Below, piece by piece: positions 1 through 8,476 of a stretch of DNA of 64,000 bases. Both the position numbers and the translations under genes were made by a program. Below the pieces are notes generated by a model that was given only the letters and a program-made list of their open reading frames with translations, did no database searches and was not told the DNA's origin. The stretch is from assembly GCF_000374825.1 (NCBI RefSeq), contig NZ_KB895384.1:1-64000 (forward strand). The letters are read 5' to 3'. Position 1 is the stretch's first letter, and the number at the start of each line of letters is the position of its first letter. Source of the stretch: Paenibacillus sanguinis 2301083 = DSM 16941 (GTDB lineage Bacteria; Bacillota; Bacilli; Paenibacillales; Paenibacillaceae).

Positions 1-164
1 GACTCATTCTTGAACTCGCGATATTTGGCTTTCCAGGCATGCAACGTCTTTGCTGGGATGTCCATCTCTAAGGCGATTTCCTCCACCGATTTCGTCTGCT
101 CATGGAGATACTTAGCTGTTTGTCTTTTAAATTCTTCGTTATAGCGATTCCGCTGCTCACCCAC
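1..164 (-). CDS. IS3-family transposase OrfA (partial, runs off window)
   Basis: Reading leftward from a GTG at 164, about 54 codons are visible before the window edge. The peptide has the tryptophan-containing helix-turn-helix of IS3-type OrfA/InsE proteins (residues EEIALEMDIPAKTLHAWKAK), which bind the element's ends. A good ribosome site (AGGAGGTG) lies 5-6 bases before the GTG. The bases near 205-235 (around TGGACACCTCGTTAAG when read on the minus strand) probably include the terminal inverted repeat, so the element would end there and lie mostly outside the window. Family assignment rests on the HTH region only; the DDE half (OrfB) is not visible. Confidence 0.72.
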   Translation of the reverse strand, partial: MGEQRNRYNEEFKRQTAKYLHEQTKSVEEIALEMDIPAKTLHAWKAKYREFKNE

Positions 165-276
165 GTGAACACCTCCTCAGTTAGTTTTATTATCTTTTTC
201 TCTTAACGAGGTGTCCACTTTTTATTCTAGCTCTAATCCTCCTGATAATTCATCGAATTTAGCGGATTATGGATAA

Positions 277-412
277 TTAGCTGGAATTCCTCCTGTTAAT
301 ATCTTGGAAATCGCTGTTTTTGGCCAGTATGGTCAAGATTAGCTGGAGCTTTTCCAGTTAAGTTGCTCCACGGTTGGAAGCACGCTGAATTAACATGAGT
401 TTTTCCAGCTAA
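277..412. repeat. Short palindromic repeat cluster (TTAGCTGGAA family)
   Basis: The gap between the IS3 fragment and the tail genes holds no gene. It has three related copies of a short motif: TTAGCTGGAATTCC at 277-290, a self-complementary TTAGCTGGA...TCCAGTTA at 339-360, and an inverted TTTTCCAGCTAA at 401-412. They look like a dispersed intergenic repeat rather than an operator for the tail genes, but function is not determined from the sequence. Confidence 0.5.
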
Positions 413-527
413 ATCAACGTATAGGGCAATCTTCATCGGTCAATGCAGACTACCTACACTTACTTATAAGTCATGTAGTAGCTGCTGCGATCCAGTCGAA
501 TAGAGAAAGGAGGTAATTTCGCAACTT

Positions 528-2438
528 ATGGCAGAAAATCAGAGCAATGAGCTTGATATAAAGACCAATAGTCCGGATCTGGACCAAACGGAAAAGAAGC
601 TTCGCGGGTTGGATCGGCTGTTGGAGCTAACGCGACGGCGGGCCGTCTTGCTGGGTAAAACTCGAATAACCCCGACCGTGACCCTGGTTGACCGAATCAG
701 TTCAGCCGCTGGCAAAATGGGTGACTCCTTGAAAAGGCTGCATCAAACTCAGGCTACGCCAGCAGTTCGGCTGGGTGCAGAACAAGCAATAAATTCCGTT
801 CGTGAGCTTCGTGGATCGCTGGCTTCTCTGGCAAGCAGTCCTTGGCACGTGTCCACAGCAGGAGTGGATTGGGAAGTAGCTGTGGGAGATTCTTTTACAG
901 CATGGATGAGTTCTGACGGAAAAGCGACGCTCCAGCGTATTTCATCTTCTATTAGTAAAGCGCTTGGAGATGGGATGAAGGATAAAATGACGGAGTCTTT
1001 TGCCTTAAGTTCTAATGAGCCCGCCAAGACCGGGGGACAAGGAACCACGCCGGGAATTCCGACCGTGCAGAAGCCCCCTCTTTTTGGCCCCGAGGGATTC
1101 AGGGCATTTGATTTGCTCACCAAAGGCCTACCCGGCAATTCTTCAGCAGCTTCTAACAATGCAAATAATCAGGGCGAGTCCGGTGACAAAGGTGTTTTCT
1201 CAACACTCCTATCTTCCGTGATGGGCTTTTCCGGCAAAGTGGTACAAGACACAGGCAATGATCTTGCAAAGGAAGGTCTGAAGGAACTCGTTAAGGGCTT
1301 ATTCCCAGGTAAAGCAGATAAGTCAAACATAAAAGTCACCTGTATATGCAACTGCGGAGGTGGCTGGAGTGGTGGTGCTAATGGGAGAACAGGAGCCGGG
1401 GGTGGAAACGGTAGAGGCGGCAGCAGTAGAGGAGGCCCAAGAAGAGTCGGGAACGGGGCCGGGAGTGGAACCAGAACCAGCACAGCAACCAGAAACAGAT
1501 CGATTGGCAGAACCGGGACAAGGACAAGCAAGCTGCCAGGTCGCTTAGGTAAGCTGGGAGGCTCTCTCAAGAAGCTTGGAGGGGGCTTGTTAGCTGGCAG
1601 TGGTGTAGAAGCTCTTGGTAGATTAGGCCCTAAGCTGCTGGGTGGTGCAAAAGGCATTTGGGATAAGGTAGGCGGGGGACTTGGTAAAGCAGGTCCTAAG
1701 TTGCTGGATGGTGCAAAGGGTATCTGGAACACCGCGGTGCCAGCAGTCAAGTCTGGTACATCCAAGATGTTAAAACAAGGTTCCTCCTTGCTTGGCAAGG
1801 GCTCTAAGTGGATCGGAAAAGGGCTGGGCTATGGCGCGAAGGGAATGAAATATATCGGGAAAAATATACCGTTTATAGGTGGTTTAGTAGATGCAGCTTT
1901 GATTGCCACAGCGGATTCCAATGAAGAACGTGTCAGAGCCACGACCTCAGCTATAGTGTCTACTATTGGTGGTTTCGCCGGGGGAGCGCTGGGTTCATTA
2001 CTTCCGGGCGCGGGTACGGCAATTGGGGCCACAGCAGGGGCTATAGGCGGGGATGTTTTGGGAGATAAGCTAGGCGGATATATTTATAACAAATTCTTTA
2101 ATAAGAAGGATAGTGCTGATAACACAGCCAATTCGGCTACAGTGGCGGTCAGCTCTCCATCCAAATCCAATCAAGTCGTCTCTCCTCGTCTAGTTCAGGC
2201 TTCAACTAATGAATTAAATTACGGAACAAGTTTGGCTTACCAACAGGGCCAATTTCCCCCCAATTTGCTTCCTTTGCCAGCTCCACCTCCACCTCCTCGT
2301 CCTTTTAACGTGACGCTTTCCCCCGGCGCGCTCAGTCTGACGGTGAACAAGGATGAGATCAACTATAGGGAACTGGCAAATAAGATGGGGATACAACTGG
2401 CCGACGCCATGCGGATGGCCATGCAAAATGTGAAGTAG
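528..2438 (+). CDS. Phage tail tape-measure protein (short, Gly-rich)
   Basis: A 636-residue protein in the tape-measure position, directly before the LysM tail protein. The N-terminal 160 residues are helical with a repeated pattern (TPTVTLVDR..., TPAVRLGAE...) typical of PBSX-like tape measures, which set tail length. A low-complexity Gly/Arg/Ser linker (about 270-340) starts with a small cysteine cluster (CICNC). Two near-identical GPKLL-GAKGIW repeats (about 370-405) follow, then a glycine-zipper hydrophobic stretch (about 475-525) that may insert in membranes, a proline run near 585, and a helical end. At 636 residues it is shorter than many myovirus tape measures. The AAAGGAGGT ribosome site is rather far (about 14 bases) from the ATG. 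Function is inferred from position and composition, not from a strong domain. Confidence 0.7.
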   Translation: MAENQSNELDIKTNSPDLDQTEKKLRGLDRLLELTRRRAVLLGKTRITPTVTLVDRISSAAGKMGDSLKRLHQTQATPAVRLGAEQAINSVRELRGSLASLASSPWHVSTAGVDWEVAVGDSFTAWMSSDGKATLQRISSSISKALGDGMKDKMTESFALSSNEPAKTGGQGTTPGIPTVQKPPLFGPEGFRAFDLLTKGLPGNSSAASNNANNQGESGDKGVFSTLLSSVMGFSGKVVQDTGNDLAKEGLKELVKGLFPGKADKSNIKVTCICNCGGGWSGGANGRTGAGGGNGRGGSSRGGPRRVGNGAGSGTRTSTATRNRSIGRTGTRTSKLPGRLGKLGGSLKKLGGGLLAGSGVEALGRLGPKLLGGAKGIWDKVGGGLGKAGPKLLDGAKGIWNTAVPAVKSGTSKMLKQGSSLLGKGSKWIGKGLGYGAKGMKYIGKNIPFIGGLVDAALIATADSNEERVRATTSAIVSTIGGFAGGALGSLLPGAGTAIGATAGAIGGDVLGDKLGGYIYNKFFNKKDSADNTANSATVAVSSPSKSNQVVSPRLVQASTNELNYGTSLAYQQGQFPPNLLPLPAPPPPPRPFNVTLSPGALSLTVNKDEINYRELANKMGIQLADAMRMAMQNVK

Positions 2439-2453
2439 GAGGGAGGTTTGGCC

Positions 2454-3107
2454 ATGAGTACAACAGAGATACATTTGATCGACGGGGCGGGCAATGATTT
2501 TTATTTTCCCGTCAATCCGGATGAGATCACGATCTCCCGCAGCAAAGGGCTGGAGACCGTAAGTATTTTATCGCTTGGGGAGTATGATGTCCCGGGAGGA
2601 GAGAAGGTGAAGGAAATTGCCTTCTCTTCTTTTTTCCCTGTGGCGTATGATTCGGGCTACTGCAACTATAAAAATCTCCCCGATCCCCAGGAAGCGATGA
2701 ACCATCTGACGACGCTGATGAACAGCAAGTCCCCGGTGCGGCTGATTATTTCAGGGACGGCGGTGAATGTGCTGGTCACTTTGGCTGCGCATGGCAGCAG
2801 CTTTAGGGGCGGCGAGCCGGGAGAGGTTTATTTTGATTTGACCGCGCGAACCTGGCGGGAGATGAAGGTGCATACGAATGCAGCAGCTTCTGCTTCCGGA
2901 GCGGCGGCGGGCAAGCCCAACCGACCTGATACGAAGAAGCCTTCCAAGACCTATGTGGTCAAGGCGGGGGATTCGTTATCGAAAATTGCCAAGCTGGAGC
3001 TTGGTGATAGCACGAAATGGCGGCAAATCTATAGTGCCAATCAGCAGACTATCGGCAAGGACCCGAACCGCATCAAGCCAGGTCAGAAGCTGGTGATGCC
3101 GCAGTGA
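2454..3107 (+). CDS. xkdP: XkdP-like tail protein with LysM domain
   Basis: A 217-residue protein with a beta-rich N-terminal domain starting IHLIDGAGNDFYFPVNPDEI, the usual opening of XkdP/gp53-like baseplate-hub proteins, and a C-terminal LysM peptidoglycan-binding domain (about 165-215: TYVVKAGDSLSKIAKLELGD ... IKPGQKLVMP). It probably links tape measure to baseplate hub and contacts the cell wall. The ATG at 2454 is chosen over the upstream TTG at 2448 because GGGAGG lies seven bases before it. The stop overlaps the GTG start of xkdQ, so the two are likely translationally coupled. Confidence 0.85.
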   Translation: MSTTEIHLIDGAGNDFYFPVNPDEITISRSKGLETVSILSLGEYDVPGGEKVKEIAFSSFFPVAYDSGYCNYKNLPDPQEAMNHLTTLMNSKSPVRLIISGTAVNVLVTLAAHGSSFRGGEPGEVYFDLTARTWREMKVHTNAAASASGAAAGKPNRPDTKKPSKTYVVKAGDSLSKIAKLELGDSTKWRQIYSANQQTIGKDPNRIKPGQKLVMPQ

Positions 3108-4105
3108 GCTATGAAGTGGTGTTGCAAAATAAATATTATTTGCGTGAGCTGGTAGAGAGCATTTCGCTTAAGGATTCGCTGGACCAGATTTCGTACCAGG
3201 GTACGATTCAATTGGCGATTCCGGCTTCTTTTCCAGGGATTGAGCCAGGACAAGAGATTCGGATTAGCGGAGTTCCGTATGCTGCAAATGCAGGGATACC
3301 AAGCGGTACAAGTAAGGGAATGGTTCCGCTGCTCCATCCGGGTGTGGTCTGGGAATGCTCCAGCACGGTCAAGGGAGCCAAGCATATAATGGTTACCATT
3401 TATGACCGTACGATTTACCTCGCTAAATCTGAGGATGAGCTTTTTTTCCCGGCGGGAGGAACAGCTTCGGAACGGTTGCGAAAGTATGCTGCCGATTGGA
3501 ATATCAAGCTGGATCAAGTCCCTGATACGAAAACCAAGCTGAAGAAATCCGTCTACCGTCCGCAGACCATTTATAACATGATGATGTCGGACTTGAAGGA
3601 GACGGTGAAGGCCGGGGGTTCGATGTATATTCCGCGGATGACGCCGGCGGGCTTGACCCTTTTTCCTGTGGGAGGCAATGAGGTGGTTTGGCGGCTGGAA
3701 GCAATGGAGGAAGCCACGCAAAGCCGCACTCTGGAGGGGGCCGTGACGCAGGTGAAGGTGATCGGCACCGAGGCGCGAGGTGAACAGGCGCTATCCAAGG
3801 TGTTGGCGGTTGCCAGTAAGGAGACCGGCAAATACGGTGTACTGCAACGGATTGTGCAGGATGAGAATGTCAAGACGGCAGCGGCGGCGAAGAAATATGC
3901 CGAGTCCATGCTGAATGGGCAGCAGCATAGCTATAGCGTCACTTGTGTGGATTTGAATACGGTACGGGCTGGGGATCGTGTTTCTTTTAATGGTCTGAAT
4001 CTGATTGTAACCTCGGTGTCCCATCAATTGGGAGAGCCGGGGCATATGACATTGGAACTGGCCACGGCAGAGGATGTGAAAAGGAGGTATTTCCTTGGAT
4101 ATTGA
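3104..4105 (+). CDS. xkdQ: XkdQ-like baseplate hub protein
   Basis: A 333-residue protein in the xkdQ slot. Sequence such as YYLRELVESISLKDSLDQIS at the start and a C-terminal stretch with VRAGDRVSFNGLNLIVTSVS is typical of the XkdQ/YqbQ family, related to phage T4 gp27-type hub proteins that form the central baseplate channel. The GTG start at 3104 overlaps the xkdP stop, and the end overlaps the TTG start of xkdR by 11 bases. No odd features; length agrees with the family (roughly 320-340 residues). Confidence 0.85.
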   Translation: MSYEVVLQNKYYLRELVESISLKDSLDQISYQGTIQLAIPASFPGIEPGQEIRISGVPYAANAGIPSGTSKGMVPLLHPGVVWECSSTVKGAKHIMVTIYDRTIYLAKSEDELFFPAGGTASERLRKYAADWNIKLDQVPDTKTKLKKSVYRPQTIYNMMMSDLKETVKAGGSMYIPRMTPAGLTLFPVGGNEVVWRLEAMEEATQSRTLEGAVTQVKVIGTEARGEQALSKVLAVASKETGKYGVLQRIVQDENVKTAAAAKKYAESMLNGQQHSYSVTCVDLNTVRAGDRVSFNGLNLIVTSVSHQLGEPGHMTLELATAEDVKRRYFLGY

Positions 4106-4496
4106 TCCATTTACGGCATTGGCCGTATCGATGAAGGAGAACGTGGCAAAAAAAGCGGCAGAGGCTTTAAGCGGAGTATCGGCGGAGTTGGGAAAGATTA
4201 CGGAGACGGGCCTGAAGCTGGACGGCTTCAAGCATGAGATCCCGGATTATTTTGTGGCGGAATTGCCGGGAACATTGAGGCTTCCCCAGCTTGCGCTCCG
4301 TGGCAGCGTGAGCGAATTTAAGTATACCGAGACGAGCAGTGTCTCAGGCCATGGAGACTTCTTGTACCAAGCGTCTGAAACCAGGGATGTGGTATTGACT
4401 TTGTCTTATAAGCCGGGAGATCGAGTGCTTGCGTTGCCATTGAACGGCGGGAACGACGCTATTGTGTTATGCAAGGTGGTGAGCGGGAATGGCTAA
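4095..4496 (+). CDS. xkdR: XkdR-like protein (DUF2577)
   Basis: A 133-residue protein between XkdQ and XkdS. The C-terminal half (about 75-130: VLTLSYKPGDRVLALPLNGG...AIVLCKV) resembles DUF2577 members, small beta-barrel proteins of PBSX-type baseplates, perhaps an OB-fold piece of the spike complex. A TTG at 4095 is the best start: AAGGAGG ends seven bases upstream and the gene then overlaps xkdQ by 11 bases. The N-terminal 60 residues are helical and less conserved. Assignment depends partly on gene order. Confidence 0.7.
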   Translation: MDIDPFTALAVSMKENVAKKAAEALSGVSAELGKITETGLKLDGFKHEIPDYFVAELPGTLRLPQLALRGSVSEFKYTETSSVSGHGDFLYQASETRDVVLTLSYKPGDRVLALPLNGGNDAIVLCKVVSGNG

Positions 4497-4950
4497 TCTT
4501 TTTCCAGAGGCAGTGGCTGATGCGTGGGAGCATGCTGAGCAAGACCTCTCGGAAGCTGCCGTTGATGAAGTCAAGTTTGGGCGCAGTTGGCGTTATGATT
4601 TTGCGGCTGGTGAGTTTGTGATGACTCCGACCGGAAAAATCGCCATAGCGGATGAGACTGCCGCCTGGAGAATCTGGTGCGAGAAGGCAGTTCGCACGCC
4701 GCGGTATCGGCATATTATTTACTCCCGCACGTATGGGCAGGAGTTCGAGGATCTCATTGGTCAAGGCTATAGCCGGACCCTGCAGGAAAGCGAGATTCGC
4801 CGGATTGCCGAAGAGACGCTGCTGACAGACCCTCGCACCTTGAGTGTGGGCGGGTTTACTTTTGACTGGCAGGAGGATGGTTGTCGATTCACCTGCCGCG
4901 TAAAAAATAGTCGTGAAGAAGAAATCAGGCTGGAAGGGAGTGCAGGATGA
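4489..4950 (+). CDS. xkdS: XkdS-like baseplate protein (DUF2634)
   Basis: A 153-residue protein resembling DUF2634/XkdS. Visible family traits are SWRYDFAAGEFVMTPTGKIA near residue 28, AWRIWCEKAVRTPRYRHIIYS near 55, and YGQEFEDLIGQGY near 80. This family relates to T4 gp25-like baseplate wedge proteins, which nucleate sheath assembly. The start overlaps the xkdR stop by eight bases and the end overlaps the xkdT start by four bases (ATGA), consistent with coupled translation in a tail operon. Confidence 0.87.
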   Translation: MANLFPEAVADAWEHAEQDLSEAAVDEVKFGRSWRYDFAAGEFVMTPTGKIAIADETAAWRIWCEKAVRTPRYRHIIYSRTYGQEFEDLIGQGYSRTLQESEIRRIAEETLLTDPRTLSVGGFTFDWQEDGCRFTCRVKNSREEEIRLEGSAG

Positions 4951-6068
4951 TGGCGGAAATCCCGATTTATTTACAGGACCAGACAGAAGCGCGAATCATG
5001 CAGCGGATGCTGGACCGAGTGCCTTCGGACATCGATAAGTCCGAGGGTTCTTTTATTTGGGATGCAGAAGCGCCAGCGGCCTTTATGCTGGCGGAAGCAG
5101 CGGTATGGGCGCAGCAGGTGCTGGAGCGTGGCTTTGCCGGAACCACCTTCGGGGAGTATCTCGATCTGCGGGTCGCCGAGCATGGGATGACTCGGCGGGA
5201 GGCTGTGGCAGCTACGGGAGTTGTCCAATTCACCGGCGAGCCGGGCAAATCTATTCCGGCAGGCACGTTAGTGGCCACTCCGGCGGATGAATTTTCCGCA
5301 GAAGCGTCTGTGGAATTTGTGACGACGGCGGCGGTTACGCTGGATGAACAAGGAGTGGGCCAGGCGACGATTCGGGCTTTAGTGCCTGGACGGGCCGGTA
5401 TAGTTCCCGCAGGCGTAATCACGGTGTTGGCGGAGCCGGTTAGTGGGGTGAAAGCCGTCATGAACCCCGAAGCAACACGGGGCGGATCGGATACGGAATC
5501 CGATGAACTGCTGGTGGAACGCTTTTATTCCCAGGTACGGAATCAGGGCACCAGCGGCAACAAAGCCCATTATCTGAAATGGGCGGGTGAAGTGCCGGGG
5601 GTAGGCGGTGTGCAGGTGGAGCCTTTATGGCAAGGCCCCGGAACCGTGGGCATTTATTTGCTGGACATTGATAAGCGTGCGGCTAGTGTGGAGATTGTGG
5701 ATTCGGCTCAGACCTACATTGATCCAACGATGGATGGGCAAGGAGAAGGCATGGCTCCGGCCGGGGCCATCGTTACGGTTATGCCTGCCCAGGAGGTGCC
5801 AATGGATATTCATGTGAAGCTGACGCTGGCCAGCGGGGTCACGATGGCTGAGGTGAAGGCGAGAATTGAGAGTGGGGTGCGAGCTTATTTGAAGCAGCTT
5901 GCTTTTGCCGACCCGCTGGTACGCTTTACCCGCATCGCAGCGATTCTGCTCGATATTCCGCCAATCATCGATTATTCGGACTTGACCGTGAATGGCAAAG
6001 CCGATACGAACCTGGAGATTTTCACAGGCCAGGTGGCTGTGCTAGGTACGGTGGATGCTTATGAATGA
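4947..6068 (+). CDS. xkdT: Baseplate J-like protein XkdT
   Basis: A 373-residue baseplate J family protein (XkdT, related to gpJ of P2 and T4 gp6). Recognisable segments include DIDKSEGSFIWDAEAPAAF near 30, FGEYLDLRVAEHGMTRREA near 67-86, and the central AGRAGIVPAGVITVL and GGSDTESDELLVERFY region. It forms the wedge ring of contractile-tail baseplates, so the encoded particle should have a sheath. It starts at ATGATG in a four-base overlap with xkdS, with GGGAG upstream. Length matches the family and no disruption is seen. Confidence 0.93.
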   Translation: MMAEIPIYLQDQTEARIMQRMLDRVPSDIDKSEGSFIWDAEAPAAFMLAEAAVWAQQVLERGFAGTTFGEYLDLRVAEHGMTRREAVAATGVVQFTGEPGKSIPAGTLVATPADEFSAEASVEFVTTAAVTLDEQGVGQATIRALVPGRAGIVPAGVITVLAEPVSGVKAVMNPEATRGGSDTESDELLVERFYSQVRNQGTSGNKAHYLKWAGEVPGVGGVQVEPLWQGPGTVGIYLLDIDKRAASVEIVDSAQTYIDPTMDGQGEGMAPAGAIVTVMPAQEVPMDIHVKLTLASGVTMAEVKARIESGVRAYLKQLAFADPLVRFTRIAAILLDIPPIIDYSDLTVNGKADTNLEIFTGQVAVLGTVDAYE

Positions 6069-6843
6069 AGCGGGAATGACCAGTTCGAGAGGCCGTGAAA
6101 TGTTTACCTACCTGCCGGCCTATTATGAAGGCTCGCGTGTAATGCGAGCAGACATGAATGCCAAGGGGGCAGAGCTTGACCTGCTGTTTACAGCACTCGA
6201 CGAGACGCTGCAGCAGTTTTTTGTGCGAACAGCGACCTGGGGGCTGGACCGCTGGGAAAGCGAGCTCGGTATTGAGACCGATCTAAGCAAGCCCTTGGAG
6301 CAACGGCGGGCGGTGGTAGAATCCCGGCTGCGGGGCAGCGGAAAGTTCTCCGGGCCATTGGTGAAGAGTGTGGCGGAGGCTTATGGAGGGGAGGTGAAGG
6401 TCTCTTTTCAGCCTGAACGGTGGAGCTTCATATTGGAATATATTGAAACCATACCACCTAATTTGCATGACCTCAGGGCGATTATGGAGGAGATCAAGCC
6501 AGCGCATCTGGCCTGGACATTATTATGGCGCAGTAGAACTGACATGATTAATGACATCCGGAATATAGTCAAGCTGCGTTTACGCTCACGAGTGCCCTTT
6601 TTCGGTGGGCAGCCCTGGTATCTGGATGGGATGCAGCAGCTTGATGGTACAGTCAGCTTGTCCGGTTGGACTGGTGAAAGACAGTGGAACCGCCAGCGTT
6701 TGGAAATTCGGATATCGCACCATATCCCAAATAAGCAAGATGGCATCATTAAGGCCCGGCAAAACTATTGGTTGCTGGATGGCAGTGTGCGGTTTGACGG
6801 CAGCTGCCTGTTGAATTCTCTAGAAAAAATTATTGTGGTCTAG
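6061..6843 (+). CDS. xkdU: XkdU-like tail protein (DUF2313)
   Basis: About 260 residues. The first 180 fit the YmfQ/XkdU (DUF2313) family, related to P2 gpI-type proteins: REMFTYLPAYYEGSRVMRAD, then WGLDRWESELGIE and RRAVVESRLRGSGKFSGPLV. The last 70 residues (after HLAWTLLWRSR) form a beta-rich tail with WYLDGMQQLDGTVSLSGW and a second similar WLLDGSVRFDG motif, probably contacting the collar fibre. ATG 6061 is preferred over 6055 because GGTGG then has normal spacing. It overlaps the end of xkdT. Confidence 0.87.
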   Translation: MNEAGMTSSRGREMFTYLPAYYEGSRVMRADMNAKGAELDLLFTALDETLQQFFVRTATWGLDRWESELGIETDLSKPLEQRRAVVESRLRGSGKFSGPLVKSVAEAYGGEVKVSFQPERWSFILEYIETIPPNLHDLRAIMEEIKPAHLAWTLLWRSRTDMINDIRNIVKLRLRSRVPFFGGQPWYLDGMQQLDGTVSLSGWTGERQWNRQRLEIRISHHIPNKQDGIIKARQNYWLLDGSVRFDGSCLLNSLEKIIVV

Positions 6844-6852
6844 GAGGTATTT

Positions 6853-7242
6853 ATGGCTGATCAAGTATTGACCGTCACAACGGAATACGCCCGTGAACAA
6901 ATGGCACGTGCGAGAGCAGAAGGGACAGCGCTGACGAAGGTGGGGAAGATGGCCTTTGGCAGCGGTGGTGTAGATTCGGAGGGCAAGCCGATTCCGCTTG
7001 ATGGAACGGAGCAGGCGTTGAAGAATGAATTACTCGTTAAGGACATATCCAGCTATGAATTCATTGCCCCGGCAACCATTCGATATGTCTGTTCGCTTGC
7101 TGAGAATGAGCTGGCAGGCGCTACGATCAACGAACTGGCTCTTGTCGATTCAGAGGGCAAGTTTACCGCGATTCGTACCATGACGAATAAAGTCAAGGAT
7201 GCGGATATGGAATTTATTTTTGAAATTGACGACATTTATTAA
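6853..7242 (+). CDS. Tail-collar fibre protein
   Basis: A 129-residue protein with the phage tail-collar fibre layout: N-terminal VLTVTTEYAREQMARARAEG, then TKVGKMAFGSGGVD and a repeated strand pattern (TINELALVDSEGKFTAIRTM). Such proteins connect the baseplate to the receptor-binding fibre. AGGAGG lies seven bases before the ATG, and the gap to xkdU is only nine bases. It is shorter than the P2 collar domain proteins in which this domain is fused to the fibre, so here the adapter and fibre are separate genes. Confidence 0.75.
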   Translation: MADQVLTVTTEYAREQMARARAEGTALTKVGKMAFGSGGVDSEGKPIPLDGTEQALKNELLVKDISSYEFIAPATIRYVCSLAENELAGATINELALVDSEGKFTAIRTMTNKVKDADMEFIFEIDDIY

Positions 7243-7253
7243 GGAGGTAGAAC

Positions 7254-8330
7254 ATGGCTATCCAAGAACCAAGAAAATTTGTTCCCACGGATCAAGGACA
7301 CGCAGACGTATTAAATGTACCGATTACAACGTTGTATGAGAATGATCAGGAGCTGGCCGCGCAAGTGGAAAACATCCGTTCGGATCCCGCAGGCAATGGG
7401 GTAGTTCCGAAGGAGGCTTTTGATCAGTACAAGCAGGAGACGCAGACGCAAATAAATGGAGCTGTACAATCAGCGAAGGACTATACCCATACCTATGCAG
7501 CTCCCAAATCGCACACTCATTCCGCATCTGATCTACCAAGTGCAAGCACACAAGCTCGCGGTATCGTACAGCTTAATACCTCGACAAGCAGCAGCGCTAC
7601 CAACCAAGCCGCCACGCCCAGCGCTGTCAAGGCGGCGTATGACGCAGCGAATGCGGCGGCGGCAGCAGCTACGGCGGCCCAGACAAGGGCCAACGAGGCT
7701 TTTACGCAAGCCAGTAACGGTAAAACCCAAATCGCTGCCGCGATTACTGGCAAAGGCGTACCCGCAACAGGCAGCGATACGTTTCAGGTGCTGGCGCAAA
7801 AGGTAGGGCGAATCCAAACTAGCGCAGCGGGGATAGCTGATGTGCTTATTGACAAATACAAAAAAAATGGTAGCTATCGGGCACCGAGCGAGACTGTTAC
7901 TCTAGTAACTCTACCCCCTGGTGTGAGGGTGCTCAGTTTTGTTTCCAACATGGATAAGGGTAGTGCGGCAGACACACTTAACAACAGGTCTTACTATTAT
8001 TATTACGGAACTGGATATGAATTCCAGTTAAGAATGGTGGATTCGGCAGGAAATAAAGTGCCCATAAACGAAAGATATCTAAGGCCCTTGTTGGCGCCGA
8101 AATACTTTACGCGCATAGAGTATAACTACGATAACCGGACTGTGAGTTGCTGGTCGTTAGAAACTAGAAATAGCGACGATAAGTATCAAATATTAACGAC
8201 CAATCTACCTAGCGTGTTTACGAATTCGGGTTCCGTGAAACTTGAGCTAGAGACCGCGAGAGGGCCGAGTAGTAGTGGAGATTATAACTTTTTATATTAC
8301 GTAATCGATGGTAGAGCCTATTTCGGTTAA
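7254..8330 (+). CDS. Tail fibre / receptor-binding protein
   Basis: A 358-residue fibre. The N-terminal 80 residues (MAIQEPRKFVPTDQGHADVL...) are an attachment and coiled-coil region. The middle has SHTHSASDLPSASTQARGIV and an Ala-rich segment, the phage tail-fibre repeat type that forms trimeric shafts, followed by a conserved GKGVPATGSDTFQVLAQKVG junction near 165-185. After about residue 195 the composition changes abruptly: rich in Tyr, Asn and Ser with AT-richer codons, unlike the shaft. This C-terminal 160-residue domain has no family I recognise and is the probable receptor-binding tip, likely acquired by exchange. AAGGAGG precedes the start. Confidence 0.8.
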   Translation: MAIQEPRKFVPTDQGHADVLNVPITTLYENDQELAAQVENIRSDPAGNGVVPKEAFDQYKQETQTQINGAVQSAKDYTHTYAAPKSHTHSASDLPSASTQARGIVQLNTSTSSSATNQAATPSAVKAAYDAANAAAAAATAAQTRANEAFTQASNGKTQIAAAITGKGVPATGSDTFQVLAQKVGRIQTSAAGIADVLIDKYKKNGSYRAPSETVTLVTLPPGVRVLSFVSNMDKGSAADTLNNRSYYYYYGTGYEFQLRMVDSAGNKVPINERYLRPLLAPKYFTRIEYNYDNRTVSCWSLETRNSDDKYQILTTNLPSVFTNSGSVKLELETARGPSSSGDYNFLYYVIDGRAYFG

Positions 8331-8476
8331 GTGGGGAATGTTATGAAGTATATTACTTATAACGAAGAAGGGCATGTCATCACAATTTATTATAATCCAC
8401 TGTCATCGCAAGAGGTGGAGAACGGAATGTACATCGAAACCATTTCCGAGCCAGAGGCCCGTGAGGGATTTAGTTC

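Noticed and set aside
1169-1798. Long minus-strand frame of 209 codons opposite the tape measure
   Set aside because: It is proline/leucine-rich, the reverse image of the Gly/Arg-rich coding strand, and has no ribosome site.
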